This document shows positions 11,776-21,224 of a stretch of DNA of 64,000 nucleotides, piece by piece. Numbering within the stretch: position 1 is the stretch's first letter; each line of letters starts with the position of its first letter. The notes under the pieces were generated by a model. That model was not told the DNA's origin and searched no databases. It worked only from the letters and a program-made list of their open reading frames with translations. The DNA is from Timema cristinae (taxonomy: Eukaryota; Arthropoda; Insecta; Phasmatodea; Timematidae): assembly GCA_039000515.1 (NCBI GenBank), contig JBCFYV010011135.1, positions 20,610,927 through 20,674,926 on the forward strand, written 5' to 3'. The position numbers and the translations under genes are program-made.

Positions 11776-12244
11776 GATTTCTTCCCAATGTGTTTGCCAT
11801 ACGCTACCCAGAACAAAGTTGTATAATCTCACATTCGCGATACATTTTCTGCCCAAAATATTTCATGAGAGATGATTTTCCTAGTAATGTTTTGTGAATT
11901 GTACAGGGTACGTAGCTCTTCATTCTGTAACCTTCTTACACCCCGGGCAGTCTTAAACACTTTTTGGACCAAATATTATAGTTATTCCTAAGCACCTTGT
12001 TTTCGAACATCCTATAAATTAGTTTCTTCACGTAAGATGAGAGACCACATTTCACATCTATAGAGAAAAAACTGGTGATATTATGGTTTTGTGTTTTATG
12101 AGTTTTCGAAATAATCAAATAAAATCTGTCCATAACTTTTGAGGTTGGAAATATGTGGTAAGATGGTTGGTAGTAAATAAGTCGGCCAATTTCTCCAAAG
12201 AGGTCATTCAAAATCTCTTTCTTTGGCACAATAAATATTTTCAT
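11776..12244 (-). pseudogene. LINE-C reverse-transcriptase C-terminal region (copy 3)
   Basis: The minus-strand translation contains YVKKLIYRMFENKVLRNNY, then after one frameshift GVRRLQNEELRTLYNSQN, IFWAENVSRM, a stop, and GKHIGKKSMVRN. This is the conserved order of the terminal part of LINE ORF2 proteins (FENKVLR; NEEL..LY; RW.GHV.RM; GKR..GRP). The upstream portion (12060-12240) is more worn but keeps an open frame to 12244. No RT catalytic core lies in this piece. It directly abuts and anchors the 14-bp array. Confidence 0.85.
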
Positions 12245-12419
12245 TTAACTAGTGATTATGTAACACGTAGTGTAACGTATGACTGGTAGAATAAATTTTA
12301 AATATTTTTTTTATAATGGTATATTTCCTACTTTCTGGACGTGTATTATAGATATATAAAATATAAATACATACATACACACATACACATTACAAATATA
12401 TTATGTATACCTATATACG

Positions 12420-12800
12420 TATAGATACATACATAAGACCTTATTAAGCAATGGTAGGCATTTCACTCTGCATACAGCTCAAAATACACCTCCCCAATTA
12501 ATCCATCCCACTAAAATTCTCCACACTTCCCTATCCTTGCATACTTCCTTCTTTTCAACAACACCTCAATATCGAGTCATACATGCTCTTTTATTCTTAA
12601 AATTCTTAATCTTTATCTTTTTCACACATTCGTCTACAACATTTAGCCACGTCTTACATGGTTTACCTCTTCTTTTTAATCAACACACTCTACCTTTATA
12701 TATTTGCTTTGTAACACAACCCAAACTCATCGTTTCAACATTGGCTAAACATACGTAAGACCCTTCTTTTTCATTCACCGATTGTATTCCCTTTCAAACT
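12420..12800 (-). pseudogene. LINE-D 3' coding fragment (copy 1)
   Basis: On the minus strand, stitched over stops, the translation reads ECVKKIKIKNFKNKRACMTR followed by KKEVCKDREVWRILV. The second LINE-D relic at 18.3-18.7 kb encodes the same segment, FKNKRACMTV, and a matching downstream part at DNA level. A segment of type RACM...KEVCKDR..WR is characteristic of the C-terminus of some arthropod LINE ORF2 proteins. It is distinct from LINE-C, which ends in a DW.ELAQDRDRW-like segment. Dead relic. Confidence 0.7.
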
Positions 12801-13783
12801 GTACTCCTTCAGCACTCATTCATTACTGACTAAATACATTAGAGCTTTTTCTCATACATTTATTGTATATCTCATTAGTAATTCATTACAATATTAGAAA
12901 TGTGTCTTGAGGTGTTCTTGCAAATACGATAAAATTAACCAATTTTATTGGGATATAAGCTATTTTGAGAATACTTAAGTATTTTTAAAACATCCAATAC
13001 ATTTTTGATAATGGTCTGGATAATAAACAATTTTGTAAGCAAATGGTATTTATAGTAGTACTACGACCGTTAACAAATAAAAAATCAAACTTTATATATA
13101 TATAGTATTTTATAGGTGGTAACATGGGTAGTTATATTAAACGAATTAAAACATACAGCTATTATTTAAAAATGAAATTAAACCAAGGTTCACACTTGAA
13201 TGGACTTGAATTTGCTCAACCACAAGAATATTGATTGAAATCCACCTACATTTAAACATTTTATTTTATTTTAAGAAAACAAAAGATAACATAATCTCTA
13301 AAAAACTTGTATATAAATGATGAAAAAGAACACTTAAATAAAACCAAAGCATAAAGTCACTGAGCAGTTTTAATATATGAGCCTCCCCCCCCACTCCCTC
13401 AAAAAAATAAAACCTTTCCACTTACATCTCTCAGCCCACTATCTGCTCCCAACCCAAGGGAAAAAACCATCACAATTTCCCACAATCCGTCTTCTTGCTG
13501 TTCTAGTGTGGTATACCCACATATAGAGTTTATGAAGCCGGGTCCATTGCTAGTCTCACAAAGCCGCCCCCCCGCACCTCCCCCAACCATCACCACCACC
13601 AGTTCTCTCCACCAAAACCCCTCCTTACCCTCTCAGTACACAACATAATGGCGTATGATCTCCTATGTGCATACACTATGATATACTCCTGGTTGTGTAG
13701 TCAGGACTTAAAAGATACTCGGTGGAAAAACTCGTTAACGACCAATGTTTGTCTTGAGTTTTATGAGTGGAGTTTCTTAGGTG
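12801..13783. other. Spacer with a C-rich patch, no recognised gene
   Basis: AT-rich DNA plus a cytosine-rich patch at 13380-13625 containing long C runs. The minus-strand frame 13399-13599 there is a glycine-rich translation of the C-rich patch with no domain. Confidence 0.35.
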
Positions 13784-13795
13784 TAATAGTAGTTT

Positions 13796-13975
13796 ATTCT
13801 ATTAGATAAGGAGAGATATCAAATTAAAAGATATGAAAAAGGTAGAAATTAGATTATTAAAATAAATTATATTGACAATATTACACTTAATATTGACAAT
13901 ATAATTTATTTTAATAATCTAATTTCTACCTTTTTCATATCTTTTAATTTGATATCTATCCTTATCTAATAGAAT
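13796..13975. repeat. Near-perfect palindrome, 88-bp arms, 4-bp spacer
   Basis: The left arm (13796-13883) and right arm (13888-13975) are reverse complements with only two mismatches that I can see, separated by CACT. A 12-bp direct repeat AATAGTAGTTTA occurs just left of the palindrome (13784-13795) and again at 14015-14026. The arms carry no coding or SINE signal. It could be a foldback/MITE-type element or a recent inverted duplication; arms this similar imply a recent origin. Confidence 0.85.
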
Positions 13976-15840
13976 ATATATTGTTCCTTACTACAAATAA
14001 TTATGTATTTTATGAATAGTAGTTTAGGTGTTCCCACTATAACGTATCCCGGATAAACGTTTTAGAAAGTTGTGTCCTATAAACGTGTTCTAGAAGGTTT
14101 TCCAATGAATTATTTACCATAGTATGCATACACATGGAATGATTCTGCAGAACATTGAAATGATTATTCCAAAACACGATAAAAAAATATTTTCTCTATT
14201 CAAAGTTGGTATCTCCCCCATATCGATCCCTATTTTTAATTTTCTATTCGATATTTAAACATTTCTTTTTTACCTTATTATCCTCTCATATCAATACTTT
14301 CTTTTATATAACTTGAATATTTTGAGACTTAACCTCTTATTTCTTTAACAATATTTCTCTGTAGCTCGTTATCCATCTTTATACGGTTAGATTATTTCGA
14401 GCTCTCTAGTCTACTATTTACTTTTATCACTCTATTCATGATTCAAGATTTATAATATACCTCTATATTTTTTCTCTTATATTTTAATCCATATATATAA
14501 ATTTATTTTATTGTTTAAGAATCTTTCTACATCTAAATCCTTTAGTCAGTGTCTATTGCCCCATACACTCCTTCCTTTATCGATGTGTTAATATTTGTTT
14601 CAAACCCCTTAAAATTAATAACATATATCTTTTTCTCTTTTCTTCACTCAGTGCTCTTAGCCTTCCCACAAAAATTATGTACCTCTATATCCTTATCACT
14701 CAGTGGCTACCTATTTTTATCTTTACACTACTCCAAAGTTATCATTTTAAACTAATCTCTCTTTTTTTTACCACTAATTTTTTTATTTCATAGCTCCGGA
14801 TCTATATTCTTAATAAGTTACACCATTCATTCTACCTAGATTTATTAACCACTATAAATCCCCTTTCTTATATTGTTGTTTTATTCTCTTAGTCATATCT
14901 TTTCACGTTAAATCCATGTGTACTAATTAAGGATAAGGAATCTTGAATTTAGAATAAGTGTAACGAAATTTGCTTGGAGGTAGGGTGGGAAACACTTTAA
15001 AAGGTACAGAGAAAAATGGTGAAACTTAGACTACTACTGTGAGTATGGTGCCTTGATCCATTTGATCACCAAAATAAGTAATTCCACTATTATTAAACTC
15101 AATACCCTTCTAATCTATATTACTAAAACTGTTTCCTCTTCTCAAATAAATCCACCCTCTCGTTGGGGGAAATTAATAAAAAATAAGTTTCTATACATAT
15201 ATTACTACTTTAGTTTTAAAGTTGTTTTGTGTTATCAAAACAAAACAAAAATTGTAAAATAATTTTAATTAAATGAGACTGTAAATATATAAAATCATTT
15301 TAATTTGAACAAAGATATATATTATAAATAAATTTTAATATTAAAAAAAGTTATTTAAAGTGAAAATAATTGAACTGCACCATTAAATTTTTATTCTGGA
15401 CATGGAAATTGAAAATGGAACATTTTAGTTTTGCAATTCACTGTTCTAAATTAATCTACTACTTGAAAGTTTTTGAAAATAAATGTAGTTTATATAATAA
15501 ATATATTTATGGTAAAAATGCTATACATATTTGATGTATATATATTAAATTTCTTACTGATTTTTTTTTCATTTTGACTTTCAATTGAATTAATCACTAT
15601 GTATAACTATCATTGATGGATTAAGTAATCAAGCTCTTAATTTGGTTAAATATTGTTATAGCTACATTTTAACATTATTCTAATTATATTGAAATAAAAT
15701 TTAAATTTAAATTGAAATTGGACATGGGAATCCAATCCAGGATATTTGGATTAGTGCCCCAGTGATACATTAGAGAGGGTTGGTTATTTTTAAGTACCAT
15801 ATTTTTATAATTGCGTGAGTAGGCCTATATATATATATAA
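13976..15840. other. 1.9 kb AT-rich stretch without recognised features
   Basis: Pyrimidine-rich on the plus strand between about 14200 and 14900. Two frames of under 70 codons (14549-14755, 15053-15262) show no motif. No repeat family recognised. Confidence 0.4.
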
Positions 15841-15844
15841 TTAT

Positions 15845-16200
15845 AGTAGTGGTGGTGGTGTTGGTGGTGGTGGTACCCTTCCTTTACCTCTGACAGGACG
15901 TGAATTAATCACAACTTGTGAATGTGTGGAATGCCAGGCCTCCACCGTGGTTCGGATCCCACGTTAAACTGTAGGTCCTCCATTTCATCTCACAATCACC
16001 CTACCATTACATATTAGCGTTAGTGAGTATAACCCGAACGGGTAGTAAGAAGCGGTGCTAATAATAAATAATAATAATAGTAATATATAGTAAATAGTAA
16101 TAGTATATAATAATAATAGTAGTAATAATAGTAGTAATAATAATAATAATATAATAATAAAATAATAATAATATAATAATAATAATAATTAAAAATAATA
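15845..16200 (+). mobile_element. SINE-I, head missing, long (TAA)n tail
   Basis: The copy starts in a (GGT)n tract (15849-15872) where the tRNA-like head should be, then keeps the body (GAATGCCAGGCCTCCACCGT, TTCGGATCCCACGTTAAACT) and the shared tail ACCCGAACGGGTAGTAAGA. The (TAA)n run extends to about 16195. It contains the long-form segment GTGAATTAATCACAACTTGT that separates older SINE-I copies from the short form. The tyrosine-rich frame read on the minus strand at 16020-16232 is only the translated tail. Confidence 0.9.
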
Positions 16201-16379
16201 TTTTGTTGAATTTTTACCATCCCTCCGCGCAAATGCTAGTACGCTTCCTCTACATCCAACTTTAATTATCACTATTCTTTAATCTACACATAATTATGTA
16301 TAGTCTGGACCTATAGTAAAACAAATTGCTATCGTGTTTTGCTATCTAAAATGGATCTCACTATAAGGTACACTTCGGT

Positions 16380-16485
16380 TCTGAATTGGAAACCAATTAA
16401 GAGAGAAAAATATCAGTACACCCGACAAGGATTCAAACCTAATCTAACAGTCCCGAGACTGTCGACATCTCTAGTGAATGCAATA
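16380..16485 (-). mobile_element. SINE-II head fragment, diverged
   Basis: The minus strand has AGGTTTGAATCC (B-box-like) next to GTCGGGTGTACTGA, matching the SINE-II junction between the tRNA-like head and the body. The rest is too worn to follow. Confidence 0.5.
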
Positions 16486-17035
16486 AAAATAGTTTTCTAT
16501 TTTGATTCATAAATTAAAAAAAAAAATAGAAGCTTCAACTTATTTTATAAATTTGGAAATATTTTCAAATCATCCTGTTTTCAATTTTGAATTAACGAGG
16601 TATTTAATGAGTCCACTGTCCGGTTATTGACGTCATAATAGTGCTTCAGTTAACCGTTACAGCCAAACACTACCAGAGCGCTTTATAAGCGCTCTTGATA
16701 CGGATGAATGGGCTTTTAACACGAGCACAAGAGAAGACCGACTACTGTTTTAAATTGGTATCACTTTCCGATGATTAGATTTTTAGGTTATAAAAAAATA
16801 TACACTCTATACGTAGTCATAACTAAAATATAATAGGTATTGATCGCGTTAACTTGGCTCTCCTAGTGAAAATAAGTTAAAAATTGATATAATGTAAAAT
16901 GTGAGATGGATGATATAACAGCTTTAAAATGAAGCAGTAATTTTGGTAATGTAAAATCCTTAGAGAATATAAGTAGCAAAACATTTCATAAACTTTGTCA
17001 AACTTTATTTTTTATTATCATTTGGGGTAGCTATA
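16486..17035. other. Spacer without recognised features
   Basis: Includes a short inverted repeat, AGAGCGCTTTATAAGCGCTCT, near 16675-16697 (10-bp arms). No coding signal seen. Confidence 0.4.
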
Positions 17036-17039
17036 GTGT

Positions 17040-17275
17040 CGTTTTCAAACCAACTGAATGATTATATCAGCTCACAACTTAAACAAAATATAGATCTATT
17101 CTATAACAGACACAACACCCAATCCCCTCGTTGATAAATTTATCACTGCTAAAGTGCAAGTCAAGATAAAAATGACACTTTTTTGGCCATGGCAAAAATT
17201 TGAACCTGTGTCTCCTACTTAAGTATACAGAAATACCGATTGAAATAAAAGGCTAATTTTCGTTTGTTTTAACTA
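17040..17275 (-). mobile_element. SINE-III copy 1 (tRNA-headed)
   Basis: On the minus strand a tRNA-like head carries TTTCAATCGGTATTTCTGTA (A-box region) and ACAGGTTCAAATTTTTGCC (B-box-like), then a body with TAGCAGTGATAAATTTATC and a 3' end with GCTGATATAATCATTCAG. It pairs with the copy 315-320 bp further right, in the same orientation, with the same order of segments. Confidence 0.6.
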
Positions 17276-17354
17276 AAGCGAAAAATATTCAAATTTTATT
17301 TTTCAGTTTATTTTTGAAACCTATCTAAAATCTTCATTTTTCAATATTTTAGGT

Positions 17355-17575
17355 AATTAGCGTGCATTTTCTGAACCTACTGATTATTTCAGACTTATAA
17401 TCTATTTTAAATCTAAACAACATCCAACCCTCGGCTGTTAATTCATCACTATGAAAGCGTAAACTCACATTTCGCCAATGATCCATTATTCATCAATGCC
17501 AAAAATTAAACCCGTTACCCTTATCTTAACAGACAAACACTCCACGAACCGAACTAAAATAGATGTATTCAAACA
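17355..17575 (-). mobile_element. SINE-III copy 2 (tRNA-headed)
   Basis: Same organisation as the neighbouring copy: TAGTTCGGTTCGTGGAGTG (A-box region), ACGGGTTTAATTTTTGGC (decayed B-box), CATAGTGATGAATTAACAGC, and a 3' end with CTGAAATAATCAGTAGGTTC. The two copies differ at many positions, so they are old, either a tandem duplication or independent insertions. Confidence 0.55.
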
Positions 17576-18289
17576 TACAAAATAATAAAATATTGGGAGA
17601 AGTGTCTGTTATTTCAGTGCACATATTCATGATTTAATTTTGTAAAATGTGATCTAATTTTTGCAACATTAATCGTAGTTAAATACATAAAATATATAAC
17701 AGGATACCATTTAAGTCAATGTGTAGTTAAAACAAGATGTAATTCCATTTTCTTAATTTATTCTTTAGAAAAAAAAAATCTACATTCTATCTTACATTGA
17801 ATGTTTCCCCTGCGGTGCAGTTCAATGTATTCTGCCAATGAAATAATAAAACCTTTATTTTAAACAAGGTGTAGGCCTACACACAATAATCAAATAGTAC
17901 ATCGATACATACCAATCCATTTTCATTAATACTCACCAATATTTAAAAAAAATATGTTTATTATATTATTAAATAATAATATTTACTGTTTGTTCTGGCA
18001 AAACATTCATCATATTATGTAACGAAACTAATTAACCTTTTGGCAATTGCCTCTCTTTCACCTACCTAGGAGAAAGGACAAGACCTTTCTTGATTATTGA
18101 GGATGTTTATGCTTCTTGGGTAACATGAGAGTTTCTCAAAACCTTATTCCCTCCCGTATTTCTAAAACCATCCATTCATATGTTTTTGAATATGTAAATA
18201 GAGCTACGAAATTTGGTATTTACTTTAATATTTAAATTATAACAGTGGTTTTTATCAAATATATTTAGTCTTTAATATTCTACAATCCA
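17576..18289. other. Spacer without recognised features
   Basis: AT-rich with no RT, transposase or tRNA-box signal. Confidence 0.4.
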
Positions 18290-18770
18290 CCCATCTATAC
18301 ATAATCATGCCATTCCCTTATTGGGTAGGCGAGAAACTGTGCCTATAACTCAAAAAATAACAACTCCATACTTAATCCATCCTCACTAACTTTCTCCACA
18401 CTTCTCTGTTCTTACATACTTCCTTCGCTTCAACAACATCCATACACAGTCATACATGCTCTTTTATTCTTAAAATCCATAATGTAAAACTTTTTAACAT
18501 ATAAGTCTACAACATTTAGATACGTCATTTATGGCCTACACCTTCCTTTTGATCCACATACTCTACCTTCATATATTTGCTTCATCTCACGATACACACG
18601 CATCTTCTCAACATGCCCAAACCAACGTATGACGTTTCTTTAATATTGACCTATTGGATTCCCTTTCGAACCGGACTTATTAAACACACATTCATTAAGG
18701 ACTCTGTCCATACTTTTTTTTTTTCACATAAGCTTCTTAAAGAGATATCATTCTAGCCGTATTCACCTTG
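18290..18770 (-). pseudogene. LINE-D 3' coding fragment (copy 2)
   Basis: The minus-strand translation reads WFGHVEKMRVYREMKQIYEG, then a GRCRP segment, a stop, YLNVVDLYVKKFYIMDFKNK, RACMTVYGCC, stops, and EQRSVEKVSEDGL. WFGHVE+M and a G.GR.RP-like segment are standard landmarks at the end of LINE ORF2 proteins. DNA similarity to 12420-12800 runs through most of the piece (for example TCATACATGCTCTTTTATTC in both). Confidence 0.75.
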
Positions 18771-19683
18771 CGCTTGTGTTTCTCCAGACAGACCCACGCT
18801 TCCCCCAAGAAATATAATAGCCTTAGCTGAACAATCCTTTCATTAATAAAGTTAGAGCAGTGTTTCCTAAAAAAAATAAAACTTCTCTCGTTGCAAACAT
18901 CGTTCTCATGTTTTCATAAAATCCTGAGCTGAGACACAGCGATAGCGCACAGGGGCAGAAAATTGTAGCTCATTTTTTTTTTTTTTGTGAAATCTTTTAT
19001 TCATATGTTTGTAAAGAGTAAAATCTGTGAAGATCAAGAGAATGTTTCAGTTCCTCAAAAAGGGAAGAAGACGGTTTACCTTAGACCACTTGTTATGGTG
19101 GGTGGTAGTTTCTGTGAAAGAGAGTGGTTCGACCCTAACTGGTAATTTATTTTGCTCAGCTAAGGTATAAGAAAAGGTTAGTTAAAATCTTCATTTTATT
19201 TTTAAATTGTGTATAAACAAAAACTTTTCACTCATATTGAAGCGCTATTGTAGTTAATTAATCTGTTTAGCTTATTTTTATTTCATGATTATTAGCTATG
19301 GTTATCGAACAAGTTTGACCAACATCTTAAATATAGTAAGGAGAGATAATATATTAACTTATGAATCAATCTATGTATTATTAAAATGTATTAAACTTAT
19401 AAACGGTATTAAAGTATTAAATACTAAATAAGCTTGAAAAATATACATTAAATATTTTTTATTAATTTTTCTGTTTCAAATAATTAGACTATGTAAATAT
19501 GCATCATTCTCATTTATGAGTTCATTAAAATATTAAGTGAATAACAACAAAAAAATATTAATAACAACCTATCTTACCATTGTTCATGAGCCTGATAATA
19601 TTAAAAGTAATATATCTTAATTTTAAAATGTACAGTATGTCTCATTGTTACTAAAGTACTTGCACTAAATGTTTAGACTATCA
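18771..19683. other. Spacer without recognised features
   Basis: AT-rich, with a 16-base T run near 18973. No coding or repeat signal beyond low complexity. Confidence 0.4.
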
Positions 19684-20191
19684 TCTATACTTATAAAATA
19701 ACATGTCTGACTGACTGACTGACTGTCTGACTGACTGACTGACTGACTGATTCATCATCGCCGAGCGCAAACTATCAAGGCTACAAGCATGAAATTCGGA
19801 CTGTATATTCATTTTGTTATGTAGGCACCCACTAAGAAAGGATTTTAGAAAATTCCACCCCAAAGGGGTCAAAATAGGGGATGATAATATGTATGATAAT
19901 ATGTATGAAAGTCCGTCATTTTGAAAGTTACATAAACAAAATTTTGTATTTCGGTTATTGACGTAAAACAAATAAATACGTGTTTCAGGAATTTTGGAAA
20001 TTTTATTTAATAAGGGATGAAAATGGAGGTGAAAGTTTGTATCGGACTTGCATTATTTTTGATCTGAGGTCAAGTTATGGTCATTAACGTAACGTAATAT
20101 TTTAAATTAATCTGTAAATACATATGTATATTTTCGTATTTGTATATAATCAACTTCCACGTGAGCAAAGCCGCAGGCAACAGCTATCTAG
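19684..20191 (+). mobile_element. Non-autonomous Helitron-like element
   Basis: The element begins TCTATACTTATAAAA and ends GCAACAGCTATCTAG; it is preceded by A (19683) and followed by T (20192). That matches the Helitron rule of insertion between A and T with 5'-TC and 3'-CTRR ends (known family feature). Inside are a (GACT)n tract (19708-19750), CACCCCAAAGGGGTCAAAAT, and near the 3' end GAGCAAAGCCGCAGGCAAC, resembling the GC-rich subterminal region of arthropod Helitron-like repeats. No Rep/helicase coding is present. The 96-codon minus frame 19681-19971 is not a gene. Confidence 0.65.
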
Positions 20192-21054
20192 TTCCTTATA
20201 ATTTAATAATGTTTCATATATATTTTCCAAGCTTGGATAAATTTCAAAATTTGTATATTTTCTAATAATATATTGAGTGATCTATAAATTAATATATTAT
20301 ATATCTTGACCAAAAAAATATTTTTTTGTTAAACCTGCAAATATACTTGTCATAACACTAAATTTGTATCTAAATCTGGTTTAATTTTAAAGTTAAATAA
20401 CTTGTGATACGTTTTTATTTGTTAAATTAGATATAGAGTTTGTACAGGTGTCATGAGATAAGCATTAAAAATGTGTTTTCTATGCTCAAAAAAATAAGTA
20501 CAAATCCTACATCCGTTACTGTTTCCGTCCTGTGGCCTAGATCAGTTTATTATCCATGCCAGATATTCTCCGTTACCGAATTTTTAGGCCTGTCGTAGTT
20601 TTATATGCCACGGTACAAATATAATTTGAAGATAACATTTTGTAACCTCGCCCTTATTTTCCCAAGAATAAATAAAGTCGGGCACACAATATAAGTACAA
20701 AAAACAAAATAACATACAATAATTGCATAGCAGCCAATAGGATATCATATGACAATAGGCCATACTCCGGCATATAGGTCATTCTGCCTCCATGAACTTA
20801 CTCTACAAACATTATTTGTAGGACTTAGAAGTAAGCCAAGATACTGGGATAGAGGACGTGATAGTTTAATAATATATAGGTTCATACCTATGAGAAGATA
20901 GAGATTCACATTTGATATTAATAGTTTATTTAGATAAACAGTAGATAAATAAACAAATAAAAATGTTAAAGTTAAATATGGGATAGACTCATGAATATTA
21001 CTATATTCTTAAGGATATATCCAATCGTTTACAATTAACAATCCCTCATGATTT
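20192..21054. other. Spacer without recognised features
   Basis: AT-rich; no recognised family. Confidence 0.4.
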
Positions 21055-21224
21055 ACAAGGGAGAAGGGAATGCCAGGCCTCCACCGTGGTTCGGATTCCA
21101 CGTTAAACTGTAGGCCCTTCATTTCATCTCGCAATCACCCTACCATTACACATTAGCGTAAGTGCGTATAACCCGAATGGGTAGTAAGACGCTGTGCTAA
21201 TAATAATAATAAAACAAGGGAGAA
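21055..21224 (+). mobile_element. 5'-truncated SINE-I with target-site duplication
   Basis: The SINE begins abruptly inside the body at GGGAATGCCAGG (21066) and runs through the shared tail (AACCCGAATGGGTAGTAAGA) to (TAA)n. The 11-bp duplication ACAAGGGAGAA lies at 21055-21065 and 21214-21224. The truncation therefore happened at insertion, as in incomplete target-primed reverse transcription, and not by later deletion. Confidence 0.9.

Noticed and set aside
10125..11875. Three overlapping frames of 550-578 codons as real protein genes
   Set aside because: They are the three phases of one 14-bp tandem repeat without stop codons. The array is anchored in a dead LINE on the other strand and there is no promoter, splice or domain evidence.
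16020..16232. Tyrosine-rich minus-strand ORF of 70 codons
   Set aside because: It is a translation of the (TAA)n tail and 3' end of a SINE-I copy.
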